From positions 2,666,001-2,730,000 of the forward strand of contig NZ_JADJTF010000001.1 in assembly GCF_016711335.1 (NCBI RefSeq): a DNA stretch of 64,000 nt, given 5' to 3'. Under the pieces are notes generated by a model. The model was given only the letters and a program-made list of their open reading frames with translations, was not told the origin of the DNA and made no database searches. Position 1 is the stretch's first letter. The number at the start of each line of letters is the position of its first letter. The position numbers and the translations under genes were made by a program. Source of the stretch: Thiofilum sp. (GTDB lineage Bacteria; Pseudomonadota; Gammaproteobacteria; Thiotrichales; Thiotrichaceae). This document shows, in pieces, positions 51,900 through 61,629 of this stretch.

Positions 51900-53647
51900 G
51901 CTAAATGTGCCTCCGCGTCATTACGGTGACTTAATTGGCGCGTAGTTTCTAATGCGGCATCTAAGTCAAAGAAGGGTTCATAGTCTTTCAGCATTAGCCG
52001 TTTTTCACACACCTCTGGGAAGTGTTGCAATAGATCTAAAATCGGATTAGCAGCAGTTTGACCTAGACCACAATGCGAACGCTTTTTAACCAATTTTGCC
52101 AAGCGTGCCATTTCCTCACGATCATAAGCCGTACCATGTCCCGCCGCGATTTTATCTAAGTATTTGCGTAATAATGGTGTACCCACACGGCAAGGCGTGC
52201 AAAAGCCACAGCTTTCATGTGCAAAGAAATGGGTAAAATTACGCACCACCTTTAATAAATCTTGGTGTGCGCCATAAATCATGATCGAACCCCCCGTAGC
52301 TAAATCCTCAAAGGCAAGGGTGCGAGCAAAATCCGCTTTACTCACTAAAGTACCTGATGGTCCCCCCACTTGCACCGCTTCAGCATCGATAGCACCACAA
52401 TCATCCAGTACGTGCTGCAAGGTCACACCAAACGGGTATTCATAAATGCCAGCTGTTTTACAGTCACCACTAATACTTAATAATTTAGAGCCTGCTGATT
52501 TTTCAGTACCTTGCGCTTTAAACCACGCAGCACCTTGAGCGGCAATATGAGCCGCCGCCACCAGCGTCTCTACGTTATTAACGACCGTAGGTTGTTCTAA
52601 ATAACCATGAGTAACAGGGAAGGGCGGACGCACACGCGGCACACCACGTTTTTGTTCCAAGGACTCTAAAAGAGCGGATTCCTCGCCACAAATATAAGCC
52701 CCCGCACCGACTATAATCTCAATCTCAAAATGAAAATCACCTTGCCCTAAGATCGTTTGACCTAATAGATGCTGCTCGTGACGCTCAGCTAATATGGATT
52801 CTAAGTGGGGCACTAAATAACGATATTCACCACGTAAATATAAATAGCCTTGGTGCGCACCGATCGCATAGCCTGCTACTGTCATACCCTCAAACAGTTC
52901 GTGGGCATGATCGCTGAGTAAAATACGATCTTTAAAGGTTCCGGGTTCACCCTCATCCGCATTACACACCACATAGTGCGCTGTACCTTGAGCTTGGCGG
53001 CAAAACTCCCATTTTAGCCCGGTCGTGAAACCTGCTCCCCCGCGTCCGCGTAGCCCCGATTGCTTAATGGTATGAATCAATGCCTCGCTTTCTTGAGCCA
53101 AGGCAGCTGTTAAACCTGCTCCTTGAGCTAAGGGGGTTTGCAGCAATAATCCAGTACGGCGGATATTGGATTGAATCACAAAGTAGTCACTAGGCCAGTC
53201 ATCTACAGGCGTATGAGCCTCAATCAAATGCGCGATAGCGTGTAGGCGCTCTGAGCTTAGGTGGGTGATCACTTGATCATTGACTAATAAAGCAGGGCCT
53301 TGATCGCACATACCAATGCATGCGGTTTCATCAATACTCACTAAGCCATCGGTACGCGTAATGCCTTGTTGTACCTTGAGCAAAGCACACAATTCGCGCA
53401 TAAGCTGCAAATCACCGCAGCTAGTGCAATTACTAAAGAGCAGATGGTAGTGACCACGCGGAGTGCGGGTAAAAAACGAATAAAAATCAATGACGGATTG
53501 AACTTGTGCAATGGGTAGTTCGAGTGTTTGAGCTAAAGGTGCAATTTGGTTAACGGGGATATGGCGAAATTGATGTTGTAATTGGTGCAGACATGCAAGC
53601 AAATGCGGCCTATTAGAGCTAGGCGCTTCAGGTTTTTTAACATTCAT
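51896..53647 (-). CDS. hoxF: NAD-reducing hydrogenase diaphorase subunit HoxF
   Basis: A 583-aa FMN and NAD-binding subunit. Residues 1-150 are a NuoE-like thioredoxin domain with [2Fe-2S] ligands in FSNCTSCGDL and DETACIGMCDQGPALLVN, so hoxE is not needed as a separate gene. The NuoF-like part has LRGRGGAGFTTGLKWEFCRQ (FMN and NAD), VVCNADEGEPGTFKDR and the [4Fe-4S] site ESCGFCTPCRVGTPLL with KKRSHCGLGQTAANP. First gene of hoxFUYHW. Confidence 0.95.
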   Translation of the reverse strand: MNVKKPEAPSSNRPHLLACLHQLQHQFRHIPVNQIAPLAQTLELPIAQVQSVIDFYSFFTRTPRGHYHLLFSNCTSCGDLQLMRELCALLKVQQGITRTDGLVSIDETACIGMCDQGPALLVNDQVITHLSSERLHAIAHLIEAHTPVDDWPSDYFVIQSNIRRTGLLLQTPLAQGAGLTAALAQESEALIHTIKQSGLRGRGGAGFTTGLKWEFCRQAQGTAHYVVCNADEGEPGTFKDRILLSDHAHELFEGMTVAGYAIGAHQGYLYLRGEYRYLVPHLESILAERHEQHLLGQTILGQGDFHFEIEIIVGAGAYICGEESALLESLEQKRGVPRVRPPFPVTHGYLEQPTVVNNVETLVAAAHIAAQGAAWFKAQGTEKSAGSKLLSISGDCKTAGIYEYPFGVTLQHVLDDCGAIDAEAVQVGGPSGTLVSKADFARTLAFEDLATGGSIMIYGAHQDLLKVVRNFTHFFAHESCGFCTPCRVGTPLLRKYLDKIAAGHGTAYDREEMARLAKLVKKRSHCGLGQTAANPILDLLQHFPEVCEKRLMLKDYEPFFDLDAALETTRQLSHRNDAEAHLA

Positions 53648-53769
53648 GAAATTAGCCTAAGGTGGTTTTACGCTATGAATTTATTAGTGATATACAGAGT
53701 AACAGTTATTAAAGGGGCAAGACTCCAAAAACCTAGTAATTAAATAGGTTATAGTGGTTTAATAAGTTT

Positions 53770-53797
53770 ATTATAGCACCAGCCGGTAATTTGCAAA
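53770..53797 (-). promoter_or_regulatory. Candidate hox operon promoter
   Basis: On the minus strand TTTGCA, 16 bp, then a perfect TATAAT that is preceded by TG at the extended -10 position (TGCTATAAT). Transcription would start near 53762, leaving about 115 nt of leader before hoxF. The leader holds a small AACCTA/TAGGTT repeat (53730-53750). Strong match to a housekeeping promoter; no sigma-54 element was noticed. Confidence 0.5.
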
Positions 53798-53881
53798 GAG
53801 TTAATAAGTAATGAATAATGAGCTAATATATTTTCTGATTAAATAAGTAGGTTATAAAGAATTGATTGGTAGCTAGTATAT

Positions 53882-54616
53882 TTAGTTTATGCTAGTTAAT
53901 CGATTTAAATGATTATGCAGGGAAAAACCTAGACTCTTTGAGAGTTCATTAGCTTTTTGTTTTAGTACTTGTTTAGTATCGCTATTAGCTATTCTACCCG
54001 CAATAATAATCCAATTATGGCTAGAGGTACTAATAGTTCTAATATCAGGGAAATAAGCTTTTAATCGAGTTAGAATAGTGGTAGTAGCTTGATGCTCTGT
54101 CCATGCATTAATCACTAGCCAGCCATCTATTTTTAATTGTTTCACACAATTATCAATAAAAGCTTGCTGGAATTGATTCTGATCTGCGCCTTGAGCTTGA
54201 TATAAATCAGTAAAAATAATATCGACTTTACGTTCCAAACCTGTTTCTAACCAACTATTGGCATCGCCCTGAATAGTTTGCATACGTTTGCTATAGGGTA
54301 ATTGAAAGTATTGAGTGGCTAATTCAATAACGGCGGCTCTTAATTCTACCGCAGTAATATGCACACCTTTAAACTGATAGTGCAAAGCCGTCGCTAAACA
54401 GCCTGCGCCTAAACCTAATAATAAGACTCGTGCGGGTGTTTTAAATAGCAGCACCAATAGCATGGCTTGAGTATATTCATGCTGTAAAACATGCGCTTCG
54501 TGTTTTAAAAGGCGGCTTTGCTCATCACCCGCCCCGAAGGATAAAACGCGATAAACCCCATCGTCTTTGACGGTGATTATGCCCCATTCATCAGTGCGTG
54601 AATCTAATACTTGCAT
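53882..54616 (-). CDS. Spermidine-synthase-like methyltransferase-fold protein
   Basis: A 244-aa protein with the SpeE-type Rossmann core: VLLLGLGAGCLATALHYQFK, ITAVELRAAVIELATQYFQL, MQTIQGDANSWLE and the acidic DIIFTDLYQAQGADQNQFQQ. The short N-terminal part lacks a full polyamine-synthase beta-barrel, so aminopropyl transfer is doubtful. Such stand-alone SpeE-like proteins are common and uncharacterised. Its ATG overlaps the helicase stop (TAATG), so the two genes are coupled. Confidence 0.75.
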   Translation of the reverse strand: MQVLDSRTDEWGIITVKDDGVYRVLSFGAGDEQSRLLKHEAHVLQHEYTQAMLLVLLFKTPARVLLLGLGAGCLATALHYQFKGVHITAVELRAAVIELATQYFQLPYSKRMQTIQGDANSWLETGLERKVDIIFTDLYQAQGADQNQFQQAFIDNCVKQLKIDGWLVINAWTEHQATTTILTRLKAYFPDIRTISTSSHNWIIIAGRIANSDTKQVLKQKANELSKSLGFSLHNHLNRLTSIN

Positions 54617-57600
54617 TACTCACCTAAGGGTTTGAGTAAATCGAGTAAATCTTCCGCGCTTAACTCACTGCTATCCGCTACTTTACCGGAATAAATACCG
54701 TCGGCTAAGGCTTGCTTACGTTGTTGTAAACGTAGAATTTTTTCTTCTACCGTTTCTTCGGTGATCAGTTTATAAACGAATACAGGCTTATCTTGACCCA
54801 AACGATAAGCGCGATCTGTGGCTTGATTTTCAGCCGCAGGATTCCACCACGGGTCATAATGAATGACTGTATCCGCCGCCGTGAGATTAAGTCCCGTGCC
54901 CCCCGCTTTGAGGCTAATTAAAAAGACACTGGCATCACCGTCCTGAAACTCGCTAATTACTTCCTCGCGCTTACGTGTTTGCCCCGTGAGCTTAGTAAAG
55001 CGAATATTAGCGCTAATGAGTTCTGCCTCAATTAAGCTCAACATAGAAGTAAATTGGGAAAATAATAAAATCTTACGCCCTTCTTCTACCATTTCGGGGA
55101 GCATAGCCATTAATAGTTCTAGTTTGGCGGATTGTTTTAGGTTTTGTGCTTTTTCTAATTTAATTAAACGCGGGTCGCAACAAATTTGGCGCAGTTTCAG
55201 TAAAGCATCCAAGATCATAATATGACTACGGGCTAAACCTTTTTGACTGATTTCATCGCGTACTTTTTTATCCATCGCCAAGCGCACGGTTTCATATAAA
55301 TCGCGTTGTTTACCCTCTAAAGCGACGGTGCGAATCATTTCAGTTTTAGCGGGTAATTCACTGGCGACTAAGGCTTTAGTGCGTCTTAGCATAAAGGGCT
55401 GAATACGTTGGCGTAATTGTTGTTGACGAGCTAAATCTTGATGCTTTTCAATCGGAGTACGGAATAAACGCCCGAATTGATCATGATTGCCTAAAAACCC
55501 CGGCATGAGGAAATGGAATAATGACCATAGTTCACTTAAATGATTTTCCATCGGTGTTCCAGTTAAACACAAACGATGCTGGGATTTAAGATTAAAAATA
55601 GCTTGAGCGGTTTTAGATTTAGCATTTTTAATTACTTGAGCTTCATCTAAAATCAGGTAATGGAATTGGCACTCCGCATACAGTGCTTCATCGCGCACAA
55701 TCAAGGGATAGGTAGTTAGGATCAGATGATACTCTTTTAATTCCTCAAAATGCTGATGACGCTCGCTGCCATGTAATACTAATACTTTAAGGCTGGGGGT
55801 AAAACGCTCGGTCTCGCGGCGCCAATTACTCATTAAACTGGTCGGGGCTACAATCAAACTAGGATGTGCATCGGGTAGGCGGTGTTGCTCGACTAATAAA
55901 TGCGCTAGTGCCTGTAATGTTTTACCCAAGCCCATATCATCGGCGAGCACTCCGTTAAACTGAAACTCGCGTAAAAATTGCAGCCAATTTAAACCTTGTT
56001 GTTGGTAAGGGCGCAGTGTGGCTTGTAAGCCTTCAGGCGGCGGCACAGGGGCAATACCTGAAAAATCGCTTAAACGCTGGGCGAGTTTTTGAATATCCTC
56101 GGCCCCCTTCCATTGCATAAAGGGGTCATTGAGAAACTCATTAAACGCGGCACTTTGAAACTTATTGAGCCGTAAGCGTCCATCCGCCCCTAACGCCGAA
56201 TGATCATATAGCTCAATTAAGGTGTCAAACACGGTGATTAAGCGCTTAGACTCTAAACGCACCCAATGATGGTCATTAATAGGTACTAGAATATGAGGAT
56301 CGGATTGGAGTTTTAATTTGAGCGCTAAAGGATTAGGACTTTGCTCCAATAGGTCAATCAATAAGGGTAATAAATCAATGCGTTGCCCATCAATTTCAAA
56401 GCCCATGCTGACATCAAACCACGCATTAGTAGGGGCGCTGTCATAGACTTCAGCTTCCCAATGGTCAACATCGTCAAAACGCAGCACAAAGCTGTCATCA
56501 ATGGTAAAGCGCCATAATCCGGTTTCAGTCAGTTGGGGAATATGAATTTGTAGTAGACGCTCCCAATTCGTAGCCGCTTGTTGGGGGTTGTCATTGTCCA
56601 TCACTAGATCATATAGCTCTAGGGACTCATACCAAGCATCTGGTAGATCAAAGCCAATTTCAAACAAGGTATTAGTGATCGCATCCTCCCATTCAAGATT
56701 ATGATGAATGCGATAACGTTGCTGGTTTTGTTTAACAATAGTGATCTTAGCCATTTCCTCTGGCTGGACTAAATGCCCTCCATAATCAAAACGTAAACTC
56801 GCCACATGCACCGTTTTATTCAGTTCAGGGAGTTGCACCGCCCTTAGAATGACATCGGCAATCGGTTCAGTCATCGACACATCAATAATGGTGGATTGCA
56901 CTTTATTGGCTGGGAGTGGAATATCGCCTTGAGGGATAGCTTGTAGAAGTTTTTGGCTAACGCGTTCGGCTTCTAAATCAGGAATAGGGGGCGCTTTTAA
57001 GAGTTGTAAGAGCTGATTAACCGTCAGTGTGGGATGCTCTAATAAGCCATAACTACTACGCTCAGTATCAACATAAAATAGGCGTTCTAACTGGAAAAAA
57101 TCGCTGATATCCGGTTCGACTTGTAGGGTCAGGCGCGAGTGTTTACCGTTTTTAATCCATGCTAAATGAGCTTGGCGTGGAGTGTCGAAATGCAGGGGAG
57201 GATGATCAGTGGAATGCCAAAATAAGCGCTCGGTTTTGGTCATTAAATCCAGTGCCATACGCCCTAATTGTCCGGTAAGTTCAATCGGTTGCGCTTGCAC
57301 ATGATCACGCGGCACAATCATTTGCAAAATATCTCTATCCATCTCGCTAAAGCGATAACTAGGACGCGCCCAGCGACTTAAAATCTCCGTATATTCAATA
57401 CGATAATGTTGCCCATAACCACCGCGTTTTAATTGATTAGCACGGCGTGGTTCGACCGTAAGGCGACGTTGTTTAGCTCCATTGTAGCTCAGTAGATAAA
57501 TAATATCGGAGGCCGAAAGTAGTGCTTCTTTAAGGTCTGGATCATCTTGGGAGGCACTTTGTTCTAATTCATTGAGCCAACGCTGAACTTCATTGGTGGA

Positions 57601-57948
57601 TTGAGAACGGGCAGTGGCAATCACCGATTGGTGTGCCACGGCTTGAGCATATTCTAGTACCGAAGCTACGCCATGCTTACATTGCCCCCCTACAGGACAG
57701 GAGCAGGTATTGCGTACATTATAAGTAGTACGATCAATCAGGGTATTAGTTTGATAAGTGTCTGTACCTGTTACAGAAGTCTCAATCGCAATCGAGTCTT
57801 CTGTACTGGCATGACGTATGAGTTGCACTCGTCCTTCCTGAAAATAATTAGAACCGCGCCGAATCGAGTTGAGATCATAACTAATCAAAATACCTTCCGG
57901 TGGGAATCCGGCGAGTTTCAAAATACGAATATGTTCAGGCTTTAGCAT
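54616..57948 (-). CDS. SWIM zinc-finger SNF2-family helicase
   Basis: A 1110-aa protein. N-terminal SWIM zinc finger: NVRNTCSCPVGGQCKHGVAS (C-X-C...C-X-H, residues 79-96). A long region to about 640 is of unknown fold, followed by an SNF2 ATPase. Walker A is FNGVLADDMGLGKTLQALAH, the DEAQ box is YLILDEAQVIKNAKSKTAQA, and motif III is CLTGTPMENHLSELWSLFHF. The helicase C domain has LLFSQFTSMLSLIEAEL and ENQATDRAYRLGQDKPVFVY. Bacterial members are suspected of acting in transcription or repair. 22 bp downstream of the purH stop. Confidence 0.93.
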   Translation of the reverse strand: MLKPEHIRILKLAGFPPEGILISYDLNSIRRGSNYFQEGRVQLIRHASTEDSIAIETSVTGTDTYQTNTLIDRTTYNVRNTCSCPVGGQCKHGVASVLEYAQAVAHQSVIATARSQSTNEVQRWLNELEQSASQDDPDLKEALLSASDIIYLLSYNGAKQRRLTVEPRRANQLKRGGYGQHYRIEYTEILSRWARPSYRFSEMDRDILQMIVPRDHVQAQPIELTGQLGRMALDLMTKTERLFWHSTDHPPLHFDTPRQAHLAWIKNGKHSRLTLQVEPDISDFFQLERLFYVDTERSSYGLLEHPTLTVNQLLQLLKAPPIPDLEAERVSQKLLQAIPQGDIPLPANKVQSTIIDVSMTEPIADVILRAVQLPELNKTVHVASLRFDYGGHLVQPEEMAKITIVKQNQQRYRIHHNLEWEDAITNTLFEIGFDLPDAWYESLELYDLVMDNDNPQQAATNWERLLQIHIPQLTETGLWRFTIDDSFVLRFDDVDHWEAEVYDSAPTNAWFDVSMGFEIDGQRIDLLPLLIDLLEQSPNPLALKLKLQSDPHILVPINDHHWVRLESKRLITVFDTLIELYDHSALGADGRLRLNKFQSAAFNEFLNDPFMQWKGAEDIQKLAQRLSDFSGIAPVPPPEGLQATLRPYQQQGLNWLQFLREFQFNGVLADDMGLGKTLQALAHLLVEQHRLPDAHPSLIVAPTSLMSNWRRETERFTPSLKVLVLHGSERHQHFEELKEYHLILTTYPLIVRDEALYAECQFHYLILDEAQVIKNAKSKTAQAIFNLKSQHRLCLTGTPMENHLSELWSLFHFLMPGFLGNHDQFGRLFRTPIEKHQDLARQQQLRQRIQPFMLRRTKALVASELPAKTEMIRTVALEGKQRDLYETVRLAMDKKVRDEISQKGLARSHIMILDALLKLRQICCDPRLIKLEKAQNLKQSAKLELLMAMLPEMVEEGRKILLFSQFTSMLSLIEAELISANIRFTKLTGQTRKREEVISEFQDGDASVFLISLKAGGTGLNLTAADTVIHYDPWWNPAAENQATDRAYRLGQDKPVFVYKLITEETVEEKILRLQQRKQALADGIYSGKVADSSELSAEDLLDLLKPLGE

Positions 57949-57970
57949 AAGGACGTGTCAATTCTTCTCA

Positions 57971-59554
57971 TTAGTGGCGGAAATGGCGCATACCCGTGAA
58001 AACCATTGCCATACCATGTTCATTAGCCGCAGCGATTACCTCCGCGTCACGCATGGAGCCTCCGGGTTGAATCACTGCTTTAATACCCGCTGCGGCTGCA
58101 TTATCAATCCCATCACGGAACGGGAAGAATGCATCAGAAGCCATGACCGAACCGGTCACGGTTAAACTCGCTTGCTCAGCTTTAATCGCTGCAATACGGG
58201 CTGAATTAACCCGACTCATTTGTCCGGCTCCTACCCCAATGGTCATGGCATTATGGGCATAAACAATGGCGTTAGACTTAACAAACTTGGCGATTTTCCA
58301 AGCAAACTCTAAATCACGTAATTCTTCTGCGGTCGGCTGGCGCTCAGTCACCACAGTTAAACCTTCTAAGAGTGCCATATCCGCGCTTTGCACTAATAAA
58401 CCACCATTCACGCGTTTGAAATCCAGCCAAGGTTTAGGCTGAGCTTCCCACTGTTCTACCGTGAGCAGGCGTACATTCTTTTTGCTAGTGACAATGGTTT
58501 GTGCTTCAGCGCTAACGCCCGGCGCAATAATCACTTCCACAAATTGACGCTCAACAATAGTCTTAGCCGTTTCAGCATCAAGTAGTTGGTTAAATGCAAT
58601 AATCCCGCCAAAAGCTGACTCAGGATCAGTACTATAGGCACGATTATAAGCCTCTAAAATAGTATGACCGACCGCAACACCACAAGGATTAGCATGTTTA
58701 ACAATCACACAAGCGGGAGCGCTAAATTGTTTCACACACTCCAAGGCGGCATCGGTATCAGCAATATTATTATAAGACAGTTCTTTGCCTTGTAATTGAG
58801 TGGCGGAGGCAATCGTGCCCTTAGGAGCATTAGGCTCTACATAGAACGCGGCGGATTGGTGCGCATTTTCCCCATAGCGTAGTTCTTGCTTTTTCACCAC
58901 TTGGAGATTGAAAGTGGCGGGGAAATTCAGCGGTTGATCGTGAGTACCACCTTGTACGCGTGCACCTAAATAGTTAGCAATCATGCCATCGTAGCGAGCG
59001 GTGTGTTCAAACGCTTTGACAGCTAGCTCTAGACGAGTTTGCGGGGTAATGCAGCCGTCGTTTTGTTGCATATCGTTCAGCACTTGAGCGTAGTCACTGG
59101 GGTTAACCACAATCGTCACATGCGCATGATTTTTAGCACTAGCACGTACCATTGCAGGGCCGCCAATGTCGATGTTTTCAATCGCATCGTCCCATGAGCA
59201 ATTCGGTTTGCTGGTTGTTGCTTCAAAGGGGTAGAGATTAACCACAATCAGGTCAATGCGCCCAATGCCCTGTTCATTCATCACCGCATCATCTTGACCG
59301 CGCCGCGCTAAAATGCCGCCGTGAATTTTGGGGTGCAGGGTTTTGACCCGACCATCCATCATTTCAGGGAAGCCTGTGTAGTGAGAGACTTCAATAACAG
59401 GTATTTGATTATCAGCCAGTAATTTCGCTGTACCACCTGTAGATAGGATTTCAACGCCTTGCGCATGGAGTTGTTGCGCGAGTTCTAAAACACCCGATTT
59501 GTCTGAGACACTGAGGAGCGCTCGTGTCACCTTGCAAGCACTAACTGAGGACAT
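57971..59554 (-). CDS. purH: Bifunctional AICAR formyltransferase / IMP cyclohydrolase
   Basis: Last two steps of IMP synthesis; 527 aa, normal. N-terminal cyclohydrolase: RALLSVSDKSGVLELAQQLH, GTAKLLADNQIPVIEVSHYT, GRVKTLHPKIHGGIL. C-terminal formyltransferase: QELRYGENAHQSAAFY, CVIVKHANPCGVAVGHTILE with the catalytic Lys-His, and SDAFFPFRDGIDNAAAAGIK. Weak ribosome-binding site before ATG 59554. Followed closely by the helicase gene. Confidence 0.97.
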   Translation of the reverse strand: MSSVSACKVTRALLSVSDKSGVLELAQQLHAQGVEILSTGGTAKLLADNQIPVIEVSHYTGFPEMMDGRVKTLHPKIHGGILARRGQDDAVMNEQGIGRIDLIVVNLYPFEATTSKPNCSWDDAIENIDIGGPAMVRASAKNHAHVTIVVNPSDYAQVLNDMQQNDGCITPQTRLELAVKAFEHTARYDGMIANYLGARVQGGTHDQPLNFPATFNLQVVKKQELRYGENAHQSAAFYVEPNAPKGTIASATQLQGKELSYNNIADTDAALECVKQFSAPACVIVKHANPCGVAVGHTILEAYNRAYSTDPESAFGGIIAFNQLLDAETAKTIVERQFVEVIIAPGVSAEAQTIVTSKKNVRLLTVEQWEAQPKPWLDFKRVNGGLLVQSADMALLEGLTVVTERQPTAEELRDLEFAWKIAKFVKSNAIVYAHNAMTIGVGAGQMSRVNSARIAAIKAEQASLTVTGSVMASDAFFPFRDGIDNAAAAGIKAVIQPGGSMRDAEVIAAANEHGMAMVFTGMRHFRH

Positions 59555-59630
59555 GCCACATTCCCAAAAATGCGGGATTTTAGCGGGTTTATGCTTCAGA
59601 TGGTAGGGTAAAGTTTATGGGAGTAGGGTT

Positions 59631-60374
59631 TTACTTTGGTTGCCAATTAGCTAGCATTTCATTGTCAAACTCAATTTGCCAAGTGGCTTTAGGTGGGATA
59701 TTACGACAGGCTTGTAAATAGTGAATATAATCTGCTCGTGGCATCGTTTCAGCGCCCATACTCAATAAATAAGGATTAGGCATTTGACAATCAATGAGCT
59801 TAAATCCCCAGCGTTGTACCGAATAGCAAAGCGCAGTTAATGCAATTTTTGAGGTATCTGGCTCAGTACTAAACATTGATTCGCCATTAAATATCCCACC
59901 TGTTACCACTCCGTATAATCCACCCACTAATTCGCCCTGTGGATTCCACACCTCAAAAGAATGCGCTAACCCCATTTGATACAGACGCCCATAGGCTTTT
60001 TGCATAGCCGCAGTAATCCAAGTGTCATGGGAATAGCGTCTAGGTAAAGAGCAACCCAATACTACCGAGGCAAAGGCTTGATCAATAGTAAGGATATAGC
60101 CTTTATTGCGAATCGATTTGCGCAGACTACGGGTTAAATGAATACGGTCGGGAAACAACACGCCGCGTGGGTCAGGACTCCACCAATAAATCGGCTCATC
60201 CCCACTAAACCACGGAAAAATACCGCTATGGTAAGCATTTAATAAACGGGTAGGGCTTAAATCGCCTCCTACGGCAATTAAACCATTAGGATCAGTCCAA
60301 GCTAACTCAACGGGTGGAAAAGGCTCATCAGAGCGACGGGGATTCAACCGAGTTAAGCTAAGCTCTTGTACCAT
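59631..60374 (-). CDS. aat: Leucyl/phenylalanyl-tRNA-protein transferase
   Basis: N-end-rule enzyme that adds Leu or Phe to N-terminal Arg or Lys of proteins, marking them for ClpAP. 247 aa. Signatures: FPPVELAWTDPNGLIAVGGD, LNAYHSGIFPWFSGDEPIYW, WWSPDPRGVLFP, SFEVWNPQGELVGGLYGVV, GGIFNGESMFS and FKLIDCQMPNPYLLSMGAET. It lies downstream of trxB, separated by a perfect hairpin. trxB-aat adjacency is common in proteobacteria. Confidence 0.96.
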   Translation of the reverse strand: MVQELSLTRLNPRRSDEPFPPVELAWTDPNGLIAVGGDLSPTRLLNAYHSGIFPWFSGDEPIYWWSPDPRGVLFPDRIHLTRSLRKSIRNKGYILTIDQAFASVVLGCSLPRRYSHDTWITAAMQKAYGRLYQMGLAHSFEVWNPQGELVGGLYGVVTGGIFNGESMFSTEPDTSKIALTALCYSVQRWGFKLIDCQMPNPYLLSMGAETMPRADYIHYLQACRNIPPKATWQIEFDNEMLANWQPK

Positions 60375-60416
60375 ATAGACTCATCCCTAAATAGCTTGAT
60401 ACCGATACATGTATAG

Positions 60417-60446
60417 GTAGGGGCAGACACAAAGGTCTGCCCCTAC
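60417..60446. repeat. Perfect 12-bp intergenic hairpin, copy 3 of the family
   Basis: GTAGGGGCAGAC and GTCTGCCCCTAC with the 6-nt loop ACAAAG. It begins 5 bp past the trxB stop. Compared with the copy at 556, an A-to-G change in one arm is matched by T-to-C in the other, so pairing is conserved. Probable 3'-end or mRNA-stability element between trxB and aat. Confidence 0.75.
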
Positions 60447-60450
60447 GTGC

Positions 60451-61407
60451 CTATTGACCTAATTGGTCTAAATATTTCTCAGCATCCAGTGCTGCCATGC
60501 ATCCTGTTCCGGCTGAGGTAATGGCTTGGCGGTACACATGATCCATCACATCACCCGCCGCAAACACACCTTCAATACTGGTTTGGGTGGCATTACCTTG
60601 AGCGCCACCTTTGACTTTAATATAGCCATTTTCCATCTCTAATTGATTTTGGAAAATTTCGGTATTAGGGTGATGACCAATCGCCACGAAAATACCCATT
60701 AAAGCAATATCTTGGGTGCTACCATCGAGAGTACTTTTGACGCGCATGCCAGTCACACCTGATTTATCCCCTAGGACTTCATCTAGCGTATGATTCCAGA
60801 GAATTTTAATATTACCAGTGCGTTCTTTTTCAAATAAATGATCTTGCATAATTTTTTCCGCTTTGAGTTTGTCGCGGCGATGAACCAAAATCACTTCTGA
60901 GGCGATATTAGAGAGATAAAGCGCTTCTTCTACAGCGGTATTACCTCCACCAATGACCGCTACTTTTTGTTTGCGGTAGAAAAAGCCGTCGCAGGTAGCA
61001 CAGGCAGATACGCCACGACCCATGAATTTTTCTTCTGAGGGTAGCCCTAGGTACATCGCCGAGGCTCCGGTAGAGATAATTAAAGCGTCACAGGTATAAG
61101 AAGTACTATCTCCTATAAGGGTAAATGGGCGTTCCTGTAGGTTAACTTCTTTGATATGATCAAAAATGATCTCGGTGTTAAAACGCTCGGCATGTTGTTT
61201 CATGCGCTCCATTAACTCAGGGCCTTGTACACCTTGATGGTCACCCGGCCAATTATCCACCTCAGTTGTGGTCATCAATTGACCACCTTGTGCCATGCCA
61301 GTGATCAGTACGGGTTTGAGGTTGGCACGCGCCGCATAGACTGCTGCGGTATAACCAGCAGGGCCAGAGCCTAAAATAAGTAAACGGTGATGATTAGGAC
61401 GGTTCAA
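60451..61407 (-). CDS. trxB: Thioredoxin reductase
   Basis: NADPH- and FAD-dependent reductase of thioredoxin, 318 aa. FAD motif: LLILGSGPAGYTAAVYAARA. The redox pair is Cys136 and Cys139 in GVSACATCDGFFYRKQ. NADPH motif: VAVIGGGNTAVEEALYLSNI. C-terminal FAD site: TSIEGVFAAGDVMDHVYRQA. GGAG precedes the ATG. Divergent from ftsK across about 220 bp. Confidence 0.97.
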   Translation of the reverse strand: MNRPNHHRLLILGSGPAGYTAAVYAARANLKPVLITGMAQGGQLMTTTEVDNWPGDHQGVQGPELMERMKQHAERFNTEIIFDHIKEVNLQERPFTLIGDSTSYTCDALIISTGASAMYLGLPSEEKFMGRGVSACATCDGFFYRKQKVAVIGGGNTAVEEALYLSNIASEVILVHRRDKLKAEKIMQDHLFEKERTGNIKILWNHTLDEVLGDKSGVTGMRVKSTLDGSTQDIALMGIFVAIGHHPNTEIFQNQLEMENGYIKVKGGAQGNATQTSIEGVFAAGDVMDHVYRQAITSAGTGCMAALDAEKYLDQLGQ

Positions 61408-61629
61408 GAGTTACTCCTTTGTACTAAATTCCCATCAATATTGAGCATAAGTGTATGCGCTATGGGAGAGTTTGAGCAATCCTATGCGAAGTAGGACATT
61501 GGGGTAAAGAATAGTCTTGACTCGTGGGGCGAATGTCTGGAGGGATAGAGGTTGAGTAGATCTTTTATCCTTCAGTGAATCTGACAGGCAGCGTTGGACA
61601 CTAACTAGAACGGAATAAGGAACTCTACT

